This document shows, one piece after another, positions 1 through 9,519 of a stretch of DNA of 64,000 nt. This DNA comes from Tragulus kanchil (taxonomy: Eukaryota > Chordata > Mammalia > Artiodactyla > Tragulidae), in the NCBI GenBank assembly GCA_022376925.1, contig JAIOJX010000025.1, forward strand, positions 96,313,608-96,377,607. The letters run 5' to 3'. Numbering within the stretch: the first letter of the stretch is position 1; each line of letters opens with the position of its first letter. Below the pieces are notes generated by a model. The model was not told the DNA's origin, made no database searches, and saw only the letters and a program-made list of their open reading frames with translations. Both the position numbers and the translations under genes were made by a program.

Positions 1-45
1 ACTGGCGCCCCTTGCACTGCAAGGCGGTGTCCTTGGACAGCCTCG
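1..45 (-). mobile_element. CHR-type SINE fragment cut by window edge
   Basis: Bases 1-34 match the tRNA-related end of the SINE seen at 1189-1222. After that the expected SINE end is present only with internal deletions. It is either an eroded SINE end or a noisy join like those found later in the window. It is too short to date. Confidence 0.6.
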
Positions 46-927
46 TTCATGCTCCTTACCCGTATTCTTACACACATTCTTCCTGACCTGTAACACCTTT
101 TGCACATTGGTATAAGTATAGCTACAGAGGCCTGTACACTTTTGTCTGAACAGCATCCATTTCCCTTTTGTTTGGAAAGAGCATCTTGGTTTTTTGATTC
201 ATCTTCTCAATTCATGTGGTTTAAGTGACCTGACCCCTCTTCCTGCTTTTTGAGGAATGGAGATAACTGTCCACTGGCACTGCCATCAGAATCATTCTCT
301 TAATGATTCAGAGAAAAGATGCATATCACAAGCCTGATGAGTCAAGTTCAGTACTTTTGGTGCAATTATTGGTAAAGGGACTCTTCCTTTCGACAGGTGT
401 TGCAAAACTAGTTGGACAGAAGGCTGGAGTGGCTGAAGGCAATTCTGCCTCCAAAGTGTAGAAACTGACAGTAATAGAAATTAGCATGGAGGAAAAGTAG
501 TTTTGATGGAAACAGAATTCTATTAGATGTTTGAATATCCGAATACACAAGTGCCTGAAGTCATTGATTGGACTTCTCGATGAGATAACCACGTTTATTT
601 TATTTTACTTTTTGCTCATTTAGGTCCTTTGGGGTTAAAATTAGCCCTTTCTGTAGTTAGTGTTTTGGCCTATGAAATACTTTTTTTCCACCACTATAAC
701 TGGAGCTCCTGAAGAGCTGGGATGGTCTCTTTGTTATCTAGGCATTCTGCTCACTGCTCAGTGTCTGTCTCCTGTCTCAGCTTGAGTTATTTAATGAATT
801 AGTGGAAGATATTAGTAGGCAAGTGGTCACATCTTTAATGGTAGACTCAAGATTTTTGTCTTTCTTGGTTTTCTCAGGTAATTTACTGTGTCTTGATCCC
901 ATGTCAGCACCTGTAAGTATTTTTTGT
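46..927. other. Unique non-coding stretch
   Basis: No repeat family, splice-bounded exon or RNA gene is recognised with confidence. The longest reading frame (minus, 326-592, 88 codons) has no recognisable motif. Around 700-800 there is faint resemblance to the 3' part of L2, not strong enough to call. Confidence 0.5.
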
Positions 928-937
928 TGTTGTTGCT

Positions 938-1245
938 GCTGCTTTTTGTGGGGTGAGGGGGCGGGTTGGGGAGGGAGGGGAGTGGGCAGGCCACTTCTAT
1001 TGGTCTTTCATTTATCCATTTTCATCCATCTTTGTTCTTTGGCCTGTGTGGGCCTCCCATTGCAGTGGCCTCTATTGTCGCAGAGCACCAGCTCTGGGCA
1101 TATGCTCTCCAGAACTCTGGCTGGGTAATTGGACACATCGGTCCAGCTGCTCCACTGCACGTGGGATCTTCCCAGGCCAGGGATCTAACTGGCGCCCCTT
1201 GCACTGCAAGGCGGTGTCCTTACCCACTGGACCACCAGGGAAGCC
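938..1245 (-). mobile_element. CHR-type tRNA-derived SINE, full length
   Basis: Read on the minus strand, the element begins with a tRNA-like head ending in the typical artiodactyl start (plus-strand gggaagcc at its right edge) and closes with a T/G-rich tail on the plus strand. A 10-bp target-site duplication, tgttgttgct, flanks it at 928-937 and 1246-1255. The tail side carries a G-run array at about 949-990. ORFs here are translations of the SINE and are not genes. The family (CHR/tRNA-Glu type of Cetartiodactyla) is recognised from memory of the consensus. Confidence 0.85.
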
Positions 1246-3325
1246 TGTTGTTGCTTCTTTAGAATGACCATTAGCTTGTTTCACTTTCATTTGATTCTTT
1301 CTCTTTATGCTGAGGTGCAGGGGAAGCAAATTCCCTTTAATTGAGGGTTCTTATTTGAGGATTTGTATTATTGCTTCTTTCTCACAAATAGGATATTACA
1401 GAAACTGGTGATTAATGTGACGGGAAGGAACATACATGCTATATGAGTCATTACATTAGACCCAACATGTTTAATGGTCTGATACGCTGAGCAGAGAGCA
1501 GCAAGGAACCTGCTGGGGGAAAGACAAACCAAAAAGCTCAGAGATTCATTTTTTTTCCCCCAAACTATCTAACTTTCCAGCAGAGAGCTATCACCATTCT
1601 CTGGACTGCAAATGAAGCAGCAGCTCTGAGGACATTTTTTTCCTTCCTTTGACTGATGAGTATTGAGTGTGAGTTGAGCCATATTGTTGAGGGAATGTTC
1701 TGCAATTATCTGGTGAGAGTAGTGATGGTTGATTCTTTAACAAGGTAAATTCACTGATTCATTAACATCTGCTTTCATGGCTGGACAGTGGGAAAGTAAG
1801 TGAATCCTAGTTATAATGAAAACCCATTGAGTTTGTTAAAAGGTTTGTTTTTAGGTGAGAAAAGACACTAATTAAAAAACATTGGACTGGGAGTCAGGAA
1901 TCTTGGCTCTAGTTTTGGCTCAACTTCTGTTTGGATGAACCATTTGAGGCAACAGAGTTAACATTTTCAGCCCTAGTTTTCTCATCTGCTTAAAAGACTT
2001 CATAATTTCTCTATCACAAGGTGATAGTGAACATTGATAAAAGTTTGTGAAATGTAAGCCATGACAAATGTAAGGAGATTTGGTTATCGAGTAGTATATT
2101 ATTGATAATAATACTACAGGTCCTATGAGATGCCTAGAATGATGAAAGTCTGCTCTCAGATGTTTTCAGGTGTGTAAAGTGAGGCCTGTGTGGGCCTCCC
2201 ATTGCAGTGGCCTCTATTGTCGCAGAGCACCAGCTCTGGGCATATGCTCTCCAGAACTCTGGCTGGGTAATTGGACACATCGGTCCAGCTGCTCCACTGC
2301 ACGTGGGATCTTCCCAGGCCAGGGATCTAACTGGCGCCCCTTGCACTGCAAGGCGGTGTCCTTACCCACTGGACCACCAGGGAAGCCTGTTGTTGCTTCT
2401 TTAGAATGACCATTAGCTTGTTTCACTTTCATTTGATTCTTTCTCTTTATGCTGAGGTGCAGGGGAAGCAAATTCCCTTTAATTGAGGGTTCTTATTTGA
2501 GGATTTGTATTATTGCTTCTTTCTCACAAATAGGATATTACAGAAACTGGTGATTAATGTGACGGGAAGGAACATACATGCTATATGAGTCATTACATTA
2601 GACCCAACATGTTTAATGGTCTGATACGCTGAGCAGAGAGCAGCAAGGAACCTGCTGGGGGAAAGACAAACCAAAAAGCTCAGAGATTCATTTTTTTTCC
2701 CCCAAACTATCTAACTTTCCAGCAGAGAGCTATCACCATTCTCTGGACTGCAAATGAAGCAGCAGCTCTGAGGACATTTTTTTCCTTCCTTTGACTGATG
2801 AGTATTGAGTGTGAGTTGAGCCATATTGTTGAGGGAATGTTCTGCAATTATCTGGTGAGAGTAGTGATGGTTGATTCTTTAACAAGGTAAATTCACTGAT
2901 TCATTAACATCTGCTTTCATGGCTGGACAGTGGGAAAGTAAGTGAATCCTAGTTATAATGAAAACCCATTGAGTTTGTTAAAAGGTTTGTTTTTAGGTGA
3001 GAAAAGACACTAATTAAAAAACATTGGACTGGGAGTCAGGAATCTTGGCTCTAGTTTTGGCTCAACTTCTGTTTGGATGAACCATTTGAGGCAACAGAGT
3101 TAACATTTTCAGCCCTAGTTTTCTCATCTGCTTAAAAGACTTCATAATTTCTCTATCACAAGGTGATAGTGAACATTGATAAAAGTTTGTGAAATGTAAG
3201 CCATGACAAATGTAAGGAGATTTGGTTATCGAGTAGTATATTATTGATAATAATACTACAGGTCCTATGAGATGCCTAGAATGATGAAAGTCTGCTCTCA
3301 GATGTTTTTCAGGTGTGTAAAGTGA
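1041..3325. repeat. Head-to-tail 1.14-kb duplication D1
   Basis: Copy 1 is 1041-2182 and copy 2 is 2183-3325, essentially identical apart from a T-run length change near 3305. Copy 2 starts in the middle of the SINE, so its SINE (2183-2387) lacks the tail half. Unique flanking sequence resumes at 3326. Probably an unmerged assembly overlap and not a real tandem repeat. Confidence 0.93.
1875..2060 (+). mobile_element. MIR-like relic
   Basis: Degenerate match to the MIR order: a gagtcaggaatcttggctct-type start, a segment resembling the MIR core, 'ttttctcatctg', then a run towards the 3' part. Repeated at 3017-3202 by duplication D1. Family call is from consensus memory, so moderate. Confidence 0.55.
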
Positions 3326-3341
3326 AGTTTTCCTCCACTCC

Positions 3342-3690
3342 CACCCTTGGCACCTGGCTCTAGCCCATTTTTCACACTGAAGCTAGAATGATCTTCTGAA
3401 AAATAGAAATGTGATGATATCACTTCCAATGCTTGGTGGGCTCCAGTGGCTTCCCATCATTGTTAGGACTGGAGCCAATGTTCTCAACATGACTAACAAG
3501 CCTCTATACCATCTGGTCCATTTTTACATCTACCTAATAATACATCTTTTCTTTTGCTGTTTGGGTTTTTACCTACATTGCTTTCTTTCAGGAGCTTGGT
3601 GTACCATACCCTTCATCTCAGAGCCATTGCAAATGCTGTTCCTCTGCCCTAGAATGTTCTTTTCCGTCTGCTTCTCAAGTCTAACCTTAT
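3342..3690 (+). mobile_element. L2 LINE 3' fragment
   Basis: The order of degenerate blocks follows the well-known L2 3' region: 'agaatgatcttctgaaaaat', 'cagtggcttcccatcattg', 'accatctggtcc', then a 'tgctgttcctctgccctagaatg'-like block. Old and indel-rich. The 158-codon frame starting at 3411 runs through it and shows no protein motif. Confidence 0.65.
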
Positions 3691-3694
3691 ATGG

Positions 3695-3870
3695 TAGGCT
3701 GAGTAACGACATACCCTCTCCCCTTGCCCACAAAGATATCCGTGTACTCAGATCCAGAAGCTGTGAATCTGGTAACTTGCATCCTAAAAGGGACTTTACA
3801 GATGTGATTAAAGATCGTGAGATGGAGAGATTACTCTCAGTATCCGGGTGGAATCAAGTGAAAGACAAGG
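3695..3870. mobile_element. Ancient mammalian interspersed repeat, family unassigned
   Basis: Contains a block familiar from many mammalian loci (agggactttacagatgtgat, then gagatggagagattactctc, then a ccgggtggaat block). I recognise it as an old interspersed repeat but cannot name the family reliably from memory. Confidence 0.45.
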
Positions 3871-3973
3871 GTTTGTATAAACAATGAAGAATGCAAATCA
3901 TAGTGATAAGAGTTGTGACTAGGGAGGCAAGAGATTGGAATTAATGTAGGTTTTCTGCTCAAAGTGTCTGCAG

Positions 3974-3988
3974 CAAATAGGTGTGTTT
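3974..3988. repeat. Left target-site duplication of the ERV retrocopy
   Basis: The sequence caaataggtgt at 3974-3984 recurs at 9161-9171, on the other side of the ERV-derived block. On the right it continues as tttt then aaa, giving a TTTT/AA context typical of LINE-1 endonuclease cleavage. The left copy has an extra g before merging into the T-tract. Confidence 0.75.
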
Positions 3989-4023
3989 TTTTTTTGTTTT
4001 TTGGGTTTTTTTGTGTGTGTGTG
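3985..4023 (-). other. A-rich tail of the ERV retrocopy
   Basis: On the plus strand this is a T-tract interrupted by g and ending in a (gt)n run. On the minus strand it reads as a CA-rich then A-rich tail directly after the R region, about 12 bases past an AATAAA signal. This is expected for a reverse-transcribed polyadenylated RNA and not for the end of an LTR provirus. Confidence 0.7.
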
Positions 4024-4035
4024 TGCAGTGAAAAG

Positions 4036-4041
4036 TTTATT
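4036..4041 (-). promoter_or_regulatory. Polyadenylation signal AATAAA in R
   Basis: Plus-strand tttatt reads AATAAA on the minus strand, about 12 bases before the tail begins at 4023. A signal inside R is usual in gammaretrovirus-like LTRs. Confidence 0.7.
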
Positions 4042-4125
4042 TGAGGAAGGATAGGGAAAAGCTTCCAGCAGAGACACTGGAAGGGGGTTAGAAGAGTATC
4101 CTGCGAAGCCACTTTAGGCGTGGCA

Positions 4126-4132
4126 TTTTATA
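4126..4132 (-). promoter_or_regulatory. TATA box of ERV U3
   Basis: Minus-strand TATAAAA lies about 31 bases before 4101, the position where homology to the 5' R copy starts. The spacing independently supports the inferred transcription start and therefore the R boundary. Confidence 0.7.
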
Positions 4133-4450
4133 CTTTTTCAGTTGGCTATTAACAGTATTTTAAAAGAATATATTGAGGCAATAAAGGTCTTACCAGACCC
4201 ACACCCACAACATACATCTTTAGATAACATAGGTACAAGTTAAGACGAAAAATATGTCCTCCAGCAAGGTACATTGTTATATACTTTAGCTCTGGGCTTA
4301 AAAGAACGTTTTAGGCAAAATGGATTATTGTCATAGGCGTGACAATCAAGGTGAAGGCACCTTGGCTAAAAATATTTGTTCCTCACCCTCATCCTCCTTG
4401 TCCTTGGAACCTGCTGGCCTCCTACCAAGTCTGCCTATGAACTCCTTTCA

Positions 4451-4468
4451 CTTCCCCCTTTTTCTTTT
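4451..4468 (-). other. Polypurine tract of the ERV
   Basis: On the minus strand this is an uninterrupted purine run (A-rich, then five G, then AAG) immediately before the TG start of U3. It is the expected plus-strand primer position for reverse transcription. Confidence 0.7.
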
Positions 4469-4559
4469 AGGAGAATTAAGTTGCTGGGGAAGGGGGCGAC
4501 GACCTTCAAGCTGAGCAGGGGCGTGGTCCCTAAATTATTGAGGTAACATATTCTCCTTA

Positions 4560-4860
4560 CCCTTCCTTAGGGTCTTTGATCCAGAGGTCTCAAGTAATAG
4601 CTGGAGGAGGCTGTAGGAGCCTGAACCATCATTCTATCCATTAATAAACTTAAGAACTTTAGGCATTAGCAAAGCAATAGCAGTGTTTACCCCTAAACAA
4701 ACAGGCCATCCCTGTGCTAGATGACATTTGGGCTGAGTTAGTATTCCCAAAGTCAGCTAATTACATGACAGATCACTTAAGAGGTAAATAAACTTCAGTC
4801 TATTATCAAGAGCAATTGACATCTGAAGAAAGGGTGAAGCCCCTCCCTTTCACACAGTGA
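4560..4860 (-). pseudogene. env: ERV env transmembrane-subunit remnant
   Basis: Broken minus-strand frames here resemble the C-terminal part of a class I ERV transmembrane envelope protein: a stretch like the ectodomain, a short hydrophobic segment, then a cytoplasmic tail ending shortly before the polypurine tract. In-frame stops are present. No surface subunit is visible. The call relies on order and position as much as similarity, so it is tentative. Confidence 0.45.
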
Positions 4861-4919
4861 TTATAGGTCCATCCCCATTCACCTGGATTCCTCTGGGTAC
4901 TTGCTCCAGGCTGTTTTAG

Positions 4920-5060
4920 CTAACAGCCAAGGCTAGGGCTTCAGCCTTTTCTTGGACTTTTTGTTTTTGCTTTTGTTCCTCATATTCTCTAGTGTAATAT
5001 ACTGTCTGAGCCAGCTGCAATTGTTTTTGTAAAGACTGATTTGGTCCAGACGTCTTTTTT
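4920..5060 (-). pseudogene. gag: ERV Gag capsid/nucleocapsid-border remnant
   Basis: A Q/K/E-rich minus-strand stretch resembles the charged helix near the capsid-nucleocapsid border of gammaretrovirus-like Gag. A zinc knuckle is not seen. Sequence jumps from here to env-like DNA, so the rest of gag, pol and most of env were lost, either by deletion or before reinsertion. Confidence 0.4.
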
Positions 5061-5218
5061 TTGTAACTTACAGTGGATATCTGGATGTCTCTTAAAGAGA
5101 TTGTAACTTATGTAGCTGTTTCTCAGCTTCTCTTTCACATGTACTCCAAGACTGGAGAAACTTGTTTTTCATCATCTTTATCTTGTGCCTTATCTTCCAT
5201 CTCATCCTCTTTCTCATC

Positions 5219-5559
5219 TCAGGCAGAGTAAGAGGATGGGAGGGAGACAAAGGCTTTATAACCAAGTTTGACCATTAGGATGTAAGTCTGGCACATTTCA
5301 CAGAGAAAAAGAGCAATACATATGGCCCTTCTACCCAATTCTTTTTGCTTCTTACAGAATAAATCTAATTGTGAAACAGTATTATAATTGAGAGACCCTT
5401 TAGCCAATGGTCACCATTTTCCAGCGGATATTGTGGCCATGTAGATTTACAAAAGAAAGTCAGGCGTGTCTTCTTTAAGCTCTGAGGGTCAAATCTATCC
5501 CAGTTTTTCAGAATACAGTTCAAGGGCTTGGGGGTCTTGGAACTTTGTGAAACTCCCAT
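5219..5559 (-). pseudogene. gag: ERV Gag matrix-domain fragment, frameshifted
   Basis: From the ATG at 5559 the minus strand encodes an N-terminus typical of class I ERV Gag: an MG myristoylation-type start, a leucine/tryptophan-rich matrix fold pattern and a WPQYPLENGDHW segment. The frame breaks near residue 52. The continuation is in another frame (5219-5407) and ends at a stop. Two frames together cover about 110 residues, much of a matrix domain. This is the clearest retroviral coding homology in the window. Non-functional. Confidence 0.75.
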
Positions 5560-8500
5560 TTATAAAAGAGAAAAAAGCAGCATCCAGTGCCGTTGCTTTT
5601 TTTCCACCGGAGACATCCTTCCCTGCTCTAGATGGTGGTGAAGACAGACCATTCACCTGAGTTTCCCTCCCTGCTCGGACTTAGTCTGTCCTTTACTGAC
5701 ACAGTAACCCACGGTTTTCCCTCAGTCCCACCCCTGAGGAGAAGAGGCGATGCAGCACCCATGGGGTAGACCTGTTTGCTCCCCGAATTTAAAGTTCCTC
5801 ACCACCAAACCACACAGTTGGTTTTCGCTTTACCTGTGATGCCACCCGGCATGCAACACAGTATCTTTTTAGAATGTTTTTCATGCCAGCACCACGAGGG
5901 GAAACACCTTCCTCTTACATCCCTGTGTGCATATAGCATACAGTCCATTTCTGACCACAGACACGTTAAACTAGAAGGTAGAGACCAAATAACCCCAACG
6001 TCTCTTCTGAGTATCATTACCCCAGAAAGTATGATGGCAGAAACCTTTTGCATTCTCAAGATATAGGAGCCAGAGCCAAATCTTTCTAATGCATTGCCAC
6101 AAATTCTACCAAGAGAATGTTTTAAACCACTGGAGCTTAGCTATAGGTTGACCTGTCACTTAAAATTTCTAGGGGGTTCCCAAATGGAATGTGGAACCTT
6201 AGAGGAAGCACTTTCCAGAAACTCACTAACTGGGAGTGCAGCTTCAAATAAAACAAAAGACAAAGAGAAGCGAAATAAAGTCCAAATGGTATAAATGCCA
6301 AATATTGACCTCTCAGTCTCTCATACCTGTGACCTGGCAGTCAGTGCTAGCAAACATTTTAGTTAAGTTACTCTTGTTTTAACTTTTTGAAGCTTCAAGA
6401 TAGCAAAGTAAGCACAGCCGGCATTTTTAATTGTGTGCACAAAAAATATTAATTTTGGAATGGCAAGAGCCCTAATTTGGTATTTTAGGTTAGACCTTTT
6501 TAGGATAACTTCTTAACTTACTAAGTACTTGCAAGTGTAGTTTCCATATGTATTTTACATGAATCTGCCTGGAGTGTTAGTCAGACATTGACTTTGGCTT
6601 TTTGACACCCCTTGTTCCTGTTTATGAGAGATTCTTTTTCTCATTTTTTATTTTTCTTTTCTTTTTCTCACTTTAAGCTGAATTTGTCAGGGCTAAAATT
6701 ACTAGCGGAATTGTGTCATGGGCCCTGTGCTGCTTGTGAGCTTAACTCCTCCAGGAGCCACCCCAGAGTCGTTTCAGCTCTCTTACATGTCTCGGAATCT
6801 ACTTCTGGCTATTTAAGACCACTGTGGTTGCTCAGGTCGCTGAATGGCCAGTTCTTATGTGTGACCCCTGGACGAGCAAATATTTTAATTAATGAGTGGG
6901 TTTCTCTATGGGACCACTGCACAGTATGAGGACGAGGCCTCCACCACTCCTGTAAATTTCTCAGTCACCTGAGAAAACCGTAACTGGCCTGGAGGAGTCA
7001 TGTCCCTTTGCTTTGGAGCAAAGCTCTCATATTTTGCTCACTTTTATCCTGACAAATTCTATAAAGCAGCTGAATTGAGGAAAAGTGTCAGATCAGCCTC
7101 TTCCTAACCACCCAGCCAAGATGATTCAGTTCCCTACCATGGAGCATCTTTGATGTCTCTCAGCCAAACCCTGGGTATTCCTGACCTGTATTTCCAGAGA
7201 TCTCATGTTTGTTAGCAATGCCTCTGTACATGGAGTCTGGAGGCATAGCCGTGACAAAGACTAAACTGTAAGTTTCTGGGCACTCATGCAGACTGCCAGG
7301 AGAGATTTCCAACCTAAGAGACATTCCTGGAGCTAGAGAGCCACCAACTAAGAACAACCATGCATTATTATCCACAGAGTCAAAAACGCCATCAATCTGT
7401 CAAAGCACATGGTATAAATGCCAAATATTGACCTCTCAGTCTCTCATACCTGTGACCTGGCAGTCAGTGCTAGCAAACATTTTAGTTAAGTTATTCTTGT
7501 TTTAACTTTTGAAGCTTCAAGATAGCAAAGTAAGCACAGCCGGCATTTTTAATTGTGTGCACAAAAAATATTAATTTTGGAATGGCAAGAGCCCTAATTT
7601 GGTATTTTAGGTTAGACCTTTTTAGGATAACTTCTTAACTTACTAAGTACTTGCAAGTGTAGTTTCCATATGTATTTTACATGAATCTGCCTGGAGTGTT
7701 AGTCAGACATTGACTTTGGCTTTTTGACACCCCTTGTTCCTGTTTATGAGAGATTCTTTTTCTCATTTTTTATTTTTCTTTTCTTTTTCTCACTTTAAGC
7801 TGAATTTGTCAGGGCTAAAATTACTAGCGGAATTGTGTCATGGGCCCTGTGCTGCTTGTGAGCTTAACTCCTCCAGGAGCCACCCCAGAGTCGTTTCAGC
7901 TCTCTTACATGTCTCGGAATCTACTTCTGGCTATTTAAGACCACTGTGGTTGCTCAGGTCGCTGAATGGCCAGTTCTTATGTGTGACCCCTGGACGAGCA
8001 AATATTTTAATTAATGAGTGGGTTTCTCTATGGGACCACTGCACAGTATGAGGACGAGGCCTCCACCACTCCTGTAAATTTCTCAGTCACCTGAGAAAAC
8101 CGTAACTGGCCTGGAGGAGTCATGTCCCTTTGCTTTGGAGCAAAGCTCTCATATTTTGCTCACTTTTATCCTGACAAATTCTATAAAGCAGCTGAATTGA
8201 GGAAAAGTGTCAGATCAGCCTCTTCCTAACCACCCAGCCAAGATGATTCATTTCCCCTACCATGGAGCATCTTTGATGTCTCTCAGCCAAACCCTGGGTA
8301 TTCCTGACCTGTATTTCCAGAGATCTCATGTTTGTTAGCAATGCCTCTGTACATGGAGTCTGGAGGCATAGCCGTGACAAAGACTAAACTGTAAGTTTCT
8401 GGGCACTCATGCAGACTGCCAGGAGAGATTTCCAACCTAAGAGACATTCCTGGAGCTAGAGAGCCACCAACTAAGAACAACCATGCATTATTATCCACAG

Positions 8501-8946
8501 AGTCAAAAACGCCATCAATCTGTCAAAGCACATTTGAGGTCTGAACATAAGTGTACAAGAACAACACAAATTGTAAATCCTTTGAAAATCCACAAACTGA
8601 AAGATTAGGTTAATAATTCCAATTTCCCAGACAATTGTGAAGTGGTCAAAGGGACCTGGAAAAGTTGACCAAGAAAGGAGAATTCAGTTCACATGCTTTG
8701 TTCATTTTTACCAGATTTTTGTGGAGGCTGACACTTCTTGACCTTGGCAGTACTCGGGACTGCCTTACAAGACATGACCACGGAACTGCAAAGTTGGACT
8801 CCATATTCAGTCCATATAGGTTTCTATACATTTTAAGCAAATTGCACTCATACACTGTCATACTAGGGGTTAGTAAAGTAAAGCAGAAGACATGTGCAGA
8901 GAGGACAGAAGAGATGAAGCTCTGAGTTCCTTGCCTTGTCTTGAGG
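5560..8946 (-). other. Long untranslated leader of the ERV copy
   Basis: Lies between the primer-binding site and the gag start. Subtracting duplication D2, about 2.26 kb remains, much longer than a typical gammaretroviral leader. Short minus-strand frames (5799-6059, 8283-8498, 8646-8861) show no motif I recognise. It could be a genuine long leader, an insertion inside the leader, or degraded coding DNA. Confidence 0.5.
6286..8533. repeat. Head-to-tail 1.12-kb duplication D2
   Basis: Copy 1 is 6286-7408 and copy 2 is 7409-8533, with only a few single-base or homopolymer differences (near 6373, 6387 and 7131). 'cat' is shared at the join. Lies wholly within the ERV leader. Confidence 0.93.
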
Positions 8947-8964
8947 ATCCTGGATGAGCCCCGA
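8947..8964 (-). other. ERV primer-binding site, tRNA-Pro type
   Basis: On the minus strand this reads tcggggctcatccaggat, three mismatches from the classic gammaretroviral proline-tRNA site. It follows a U5 end in CA after a two-base spacer, the canonical spacing. Confidence 0.7.
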
Positions 8965-8966
8965 GA

Positions 8967-9157
8967 TGATAGGTGATAGATGACGGTAGGTTACTGTGAA
9001 TGGTATCGGATTCTTAATCTCCAATGGAGAAGAATTCATATTAGGATCAAAAGACTCGGTGATGGTCACTCAGAGCTTCATGCAAAGTTCATTACAGTAA
9101 GAAAGGATAGGGAAAAGCTTCCAGCATAGACACTGGAAGAGGGATAGAAGAGTATCG
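8967..9157 (-). mobile_element. ERV R-U5 (5' partial LTR)
   Basis: 9081-9157 is homologous to the R part of the 3' unit; 8967-9080 is U5 and has no counterpart there. The element stops at the R start, within about four bases of the target-site duplication, with no U3 upstream. This is the signature of an RNA intermediate that did not complete strand transfer. Confidence 0.7.
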
Positions 9158-9160
9158 CCA

Positions 9161-9175
9161 CAAATAGGTGTTTTT
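9161..9175. repeat. Right target-site duplication of the ERV retrocopy
   Basis: caaataggtgttttt followed by aaaga, pairing with 3974-3988. The TTTT/AA junction on the plus strand suits a minus-strand LINE-1-type insertion. Confidence 0.7.
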
Positions 9176-9519
9176 AAAGAGATTGTGGATTTAGCTTTAA
9201 GATAGACTGGCTAACCTCGATAATAGTGAGTAGAAGAGATTCTTGGTTGTGCATATGGTCTGGAGGGGTTAGGTTCAGAGGATGGGTCACATCTGAGAAG
9301 GTTAAAATAGAATCAGAATAATTATATTATGCATTTTAGTTTCCAAATTTATCTGCATAGTGTTGAGTCAAGGAGATATAATTTCCTAGTACACATAAAA
9401 CATATCTTACATGTGCTAACCGAACATAAACTGTATAGTGTTAGGTAGTTTCTACAAGCATAACATGAACTTTGGTAGCCATATTGGAGATAGAACATTT
9501 AAAATGAATAAGATGTTGT
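9176..9519. other. Unique AT-rich stretch
   Basis: No coding frame, known repeat or RNA gene recognised. Confidence 0.5.

Larger units (their letters stand above)
4024..4450 (-). mobile_element. ERV U3-R (3' partial LTR)
   Basis: On the minus strand it starts with TG at 4450 just after a polypurine tract. It has a TATA box about 31 bases before the start of the segment shared with the 5' end, and ends at R with an AATAAA signal. The last part (4046-4101) is clearly homologous to 9095-9157. No U5 follows. Confidence 0.75.
3985..9160 (-). mobile_element. Processed (LINE-mobilised) copy of a class I endogenous retrovirus
   Basis: Read on the minus strand the order is R (9081-9157), U5 (8967-9080), primer-binding site, long leader, gag remnants, env remnant, polypurine tract, U3 and R (4024-4450), then an A-rich tail. 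U3 is absent at the 5' end and U5 at the 3' end, as in a genomic retroviral RNA and unlike a provirus. An 11-base core shared at both flanks, within a candidate 15-bp duplication, and the A-rich tail support insertion by LINE-1. Most of gag, all of pol and most of env are missing and frames are broken, so it is a dead relic. About 1.1 kb of its length is duplication D2. Confidence 0.75.

Noticed and set aside
915..945. Trinucleotide-repeat tract at the SINE edge
   Set aside because: Only a short impure gtt/gct run created by the SINE's target duplication and tail.
953..1329. Many overlapping ORFs on both strands (also at 2134, 16027, 19603, 43267)
   Set aside because: They are translations of the CHR-type SINE consensus, repeated wherever that SINE occurs, and have no coding features of their own.
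3411..3887. 158-codon ORF with a hydrophobic stretch
   Set aside because: Runs through a decayed L2 and another old repeat; no domain, and the hydrophobicity reflects T-rich DNA.
6612..8051. Identical 105-residue ORFs at 6612 and 7734 suggesting a tandem gene pair
   Set aside because: They are one piece of ERV leader antisense read twice through duplication D2; no homology recognised.
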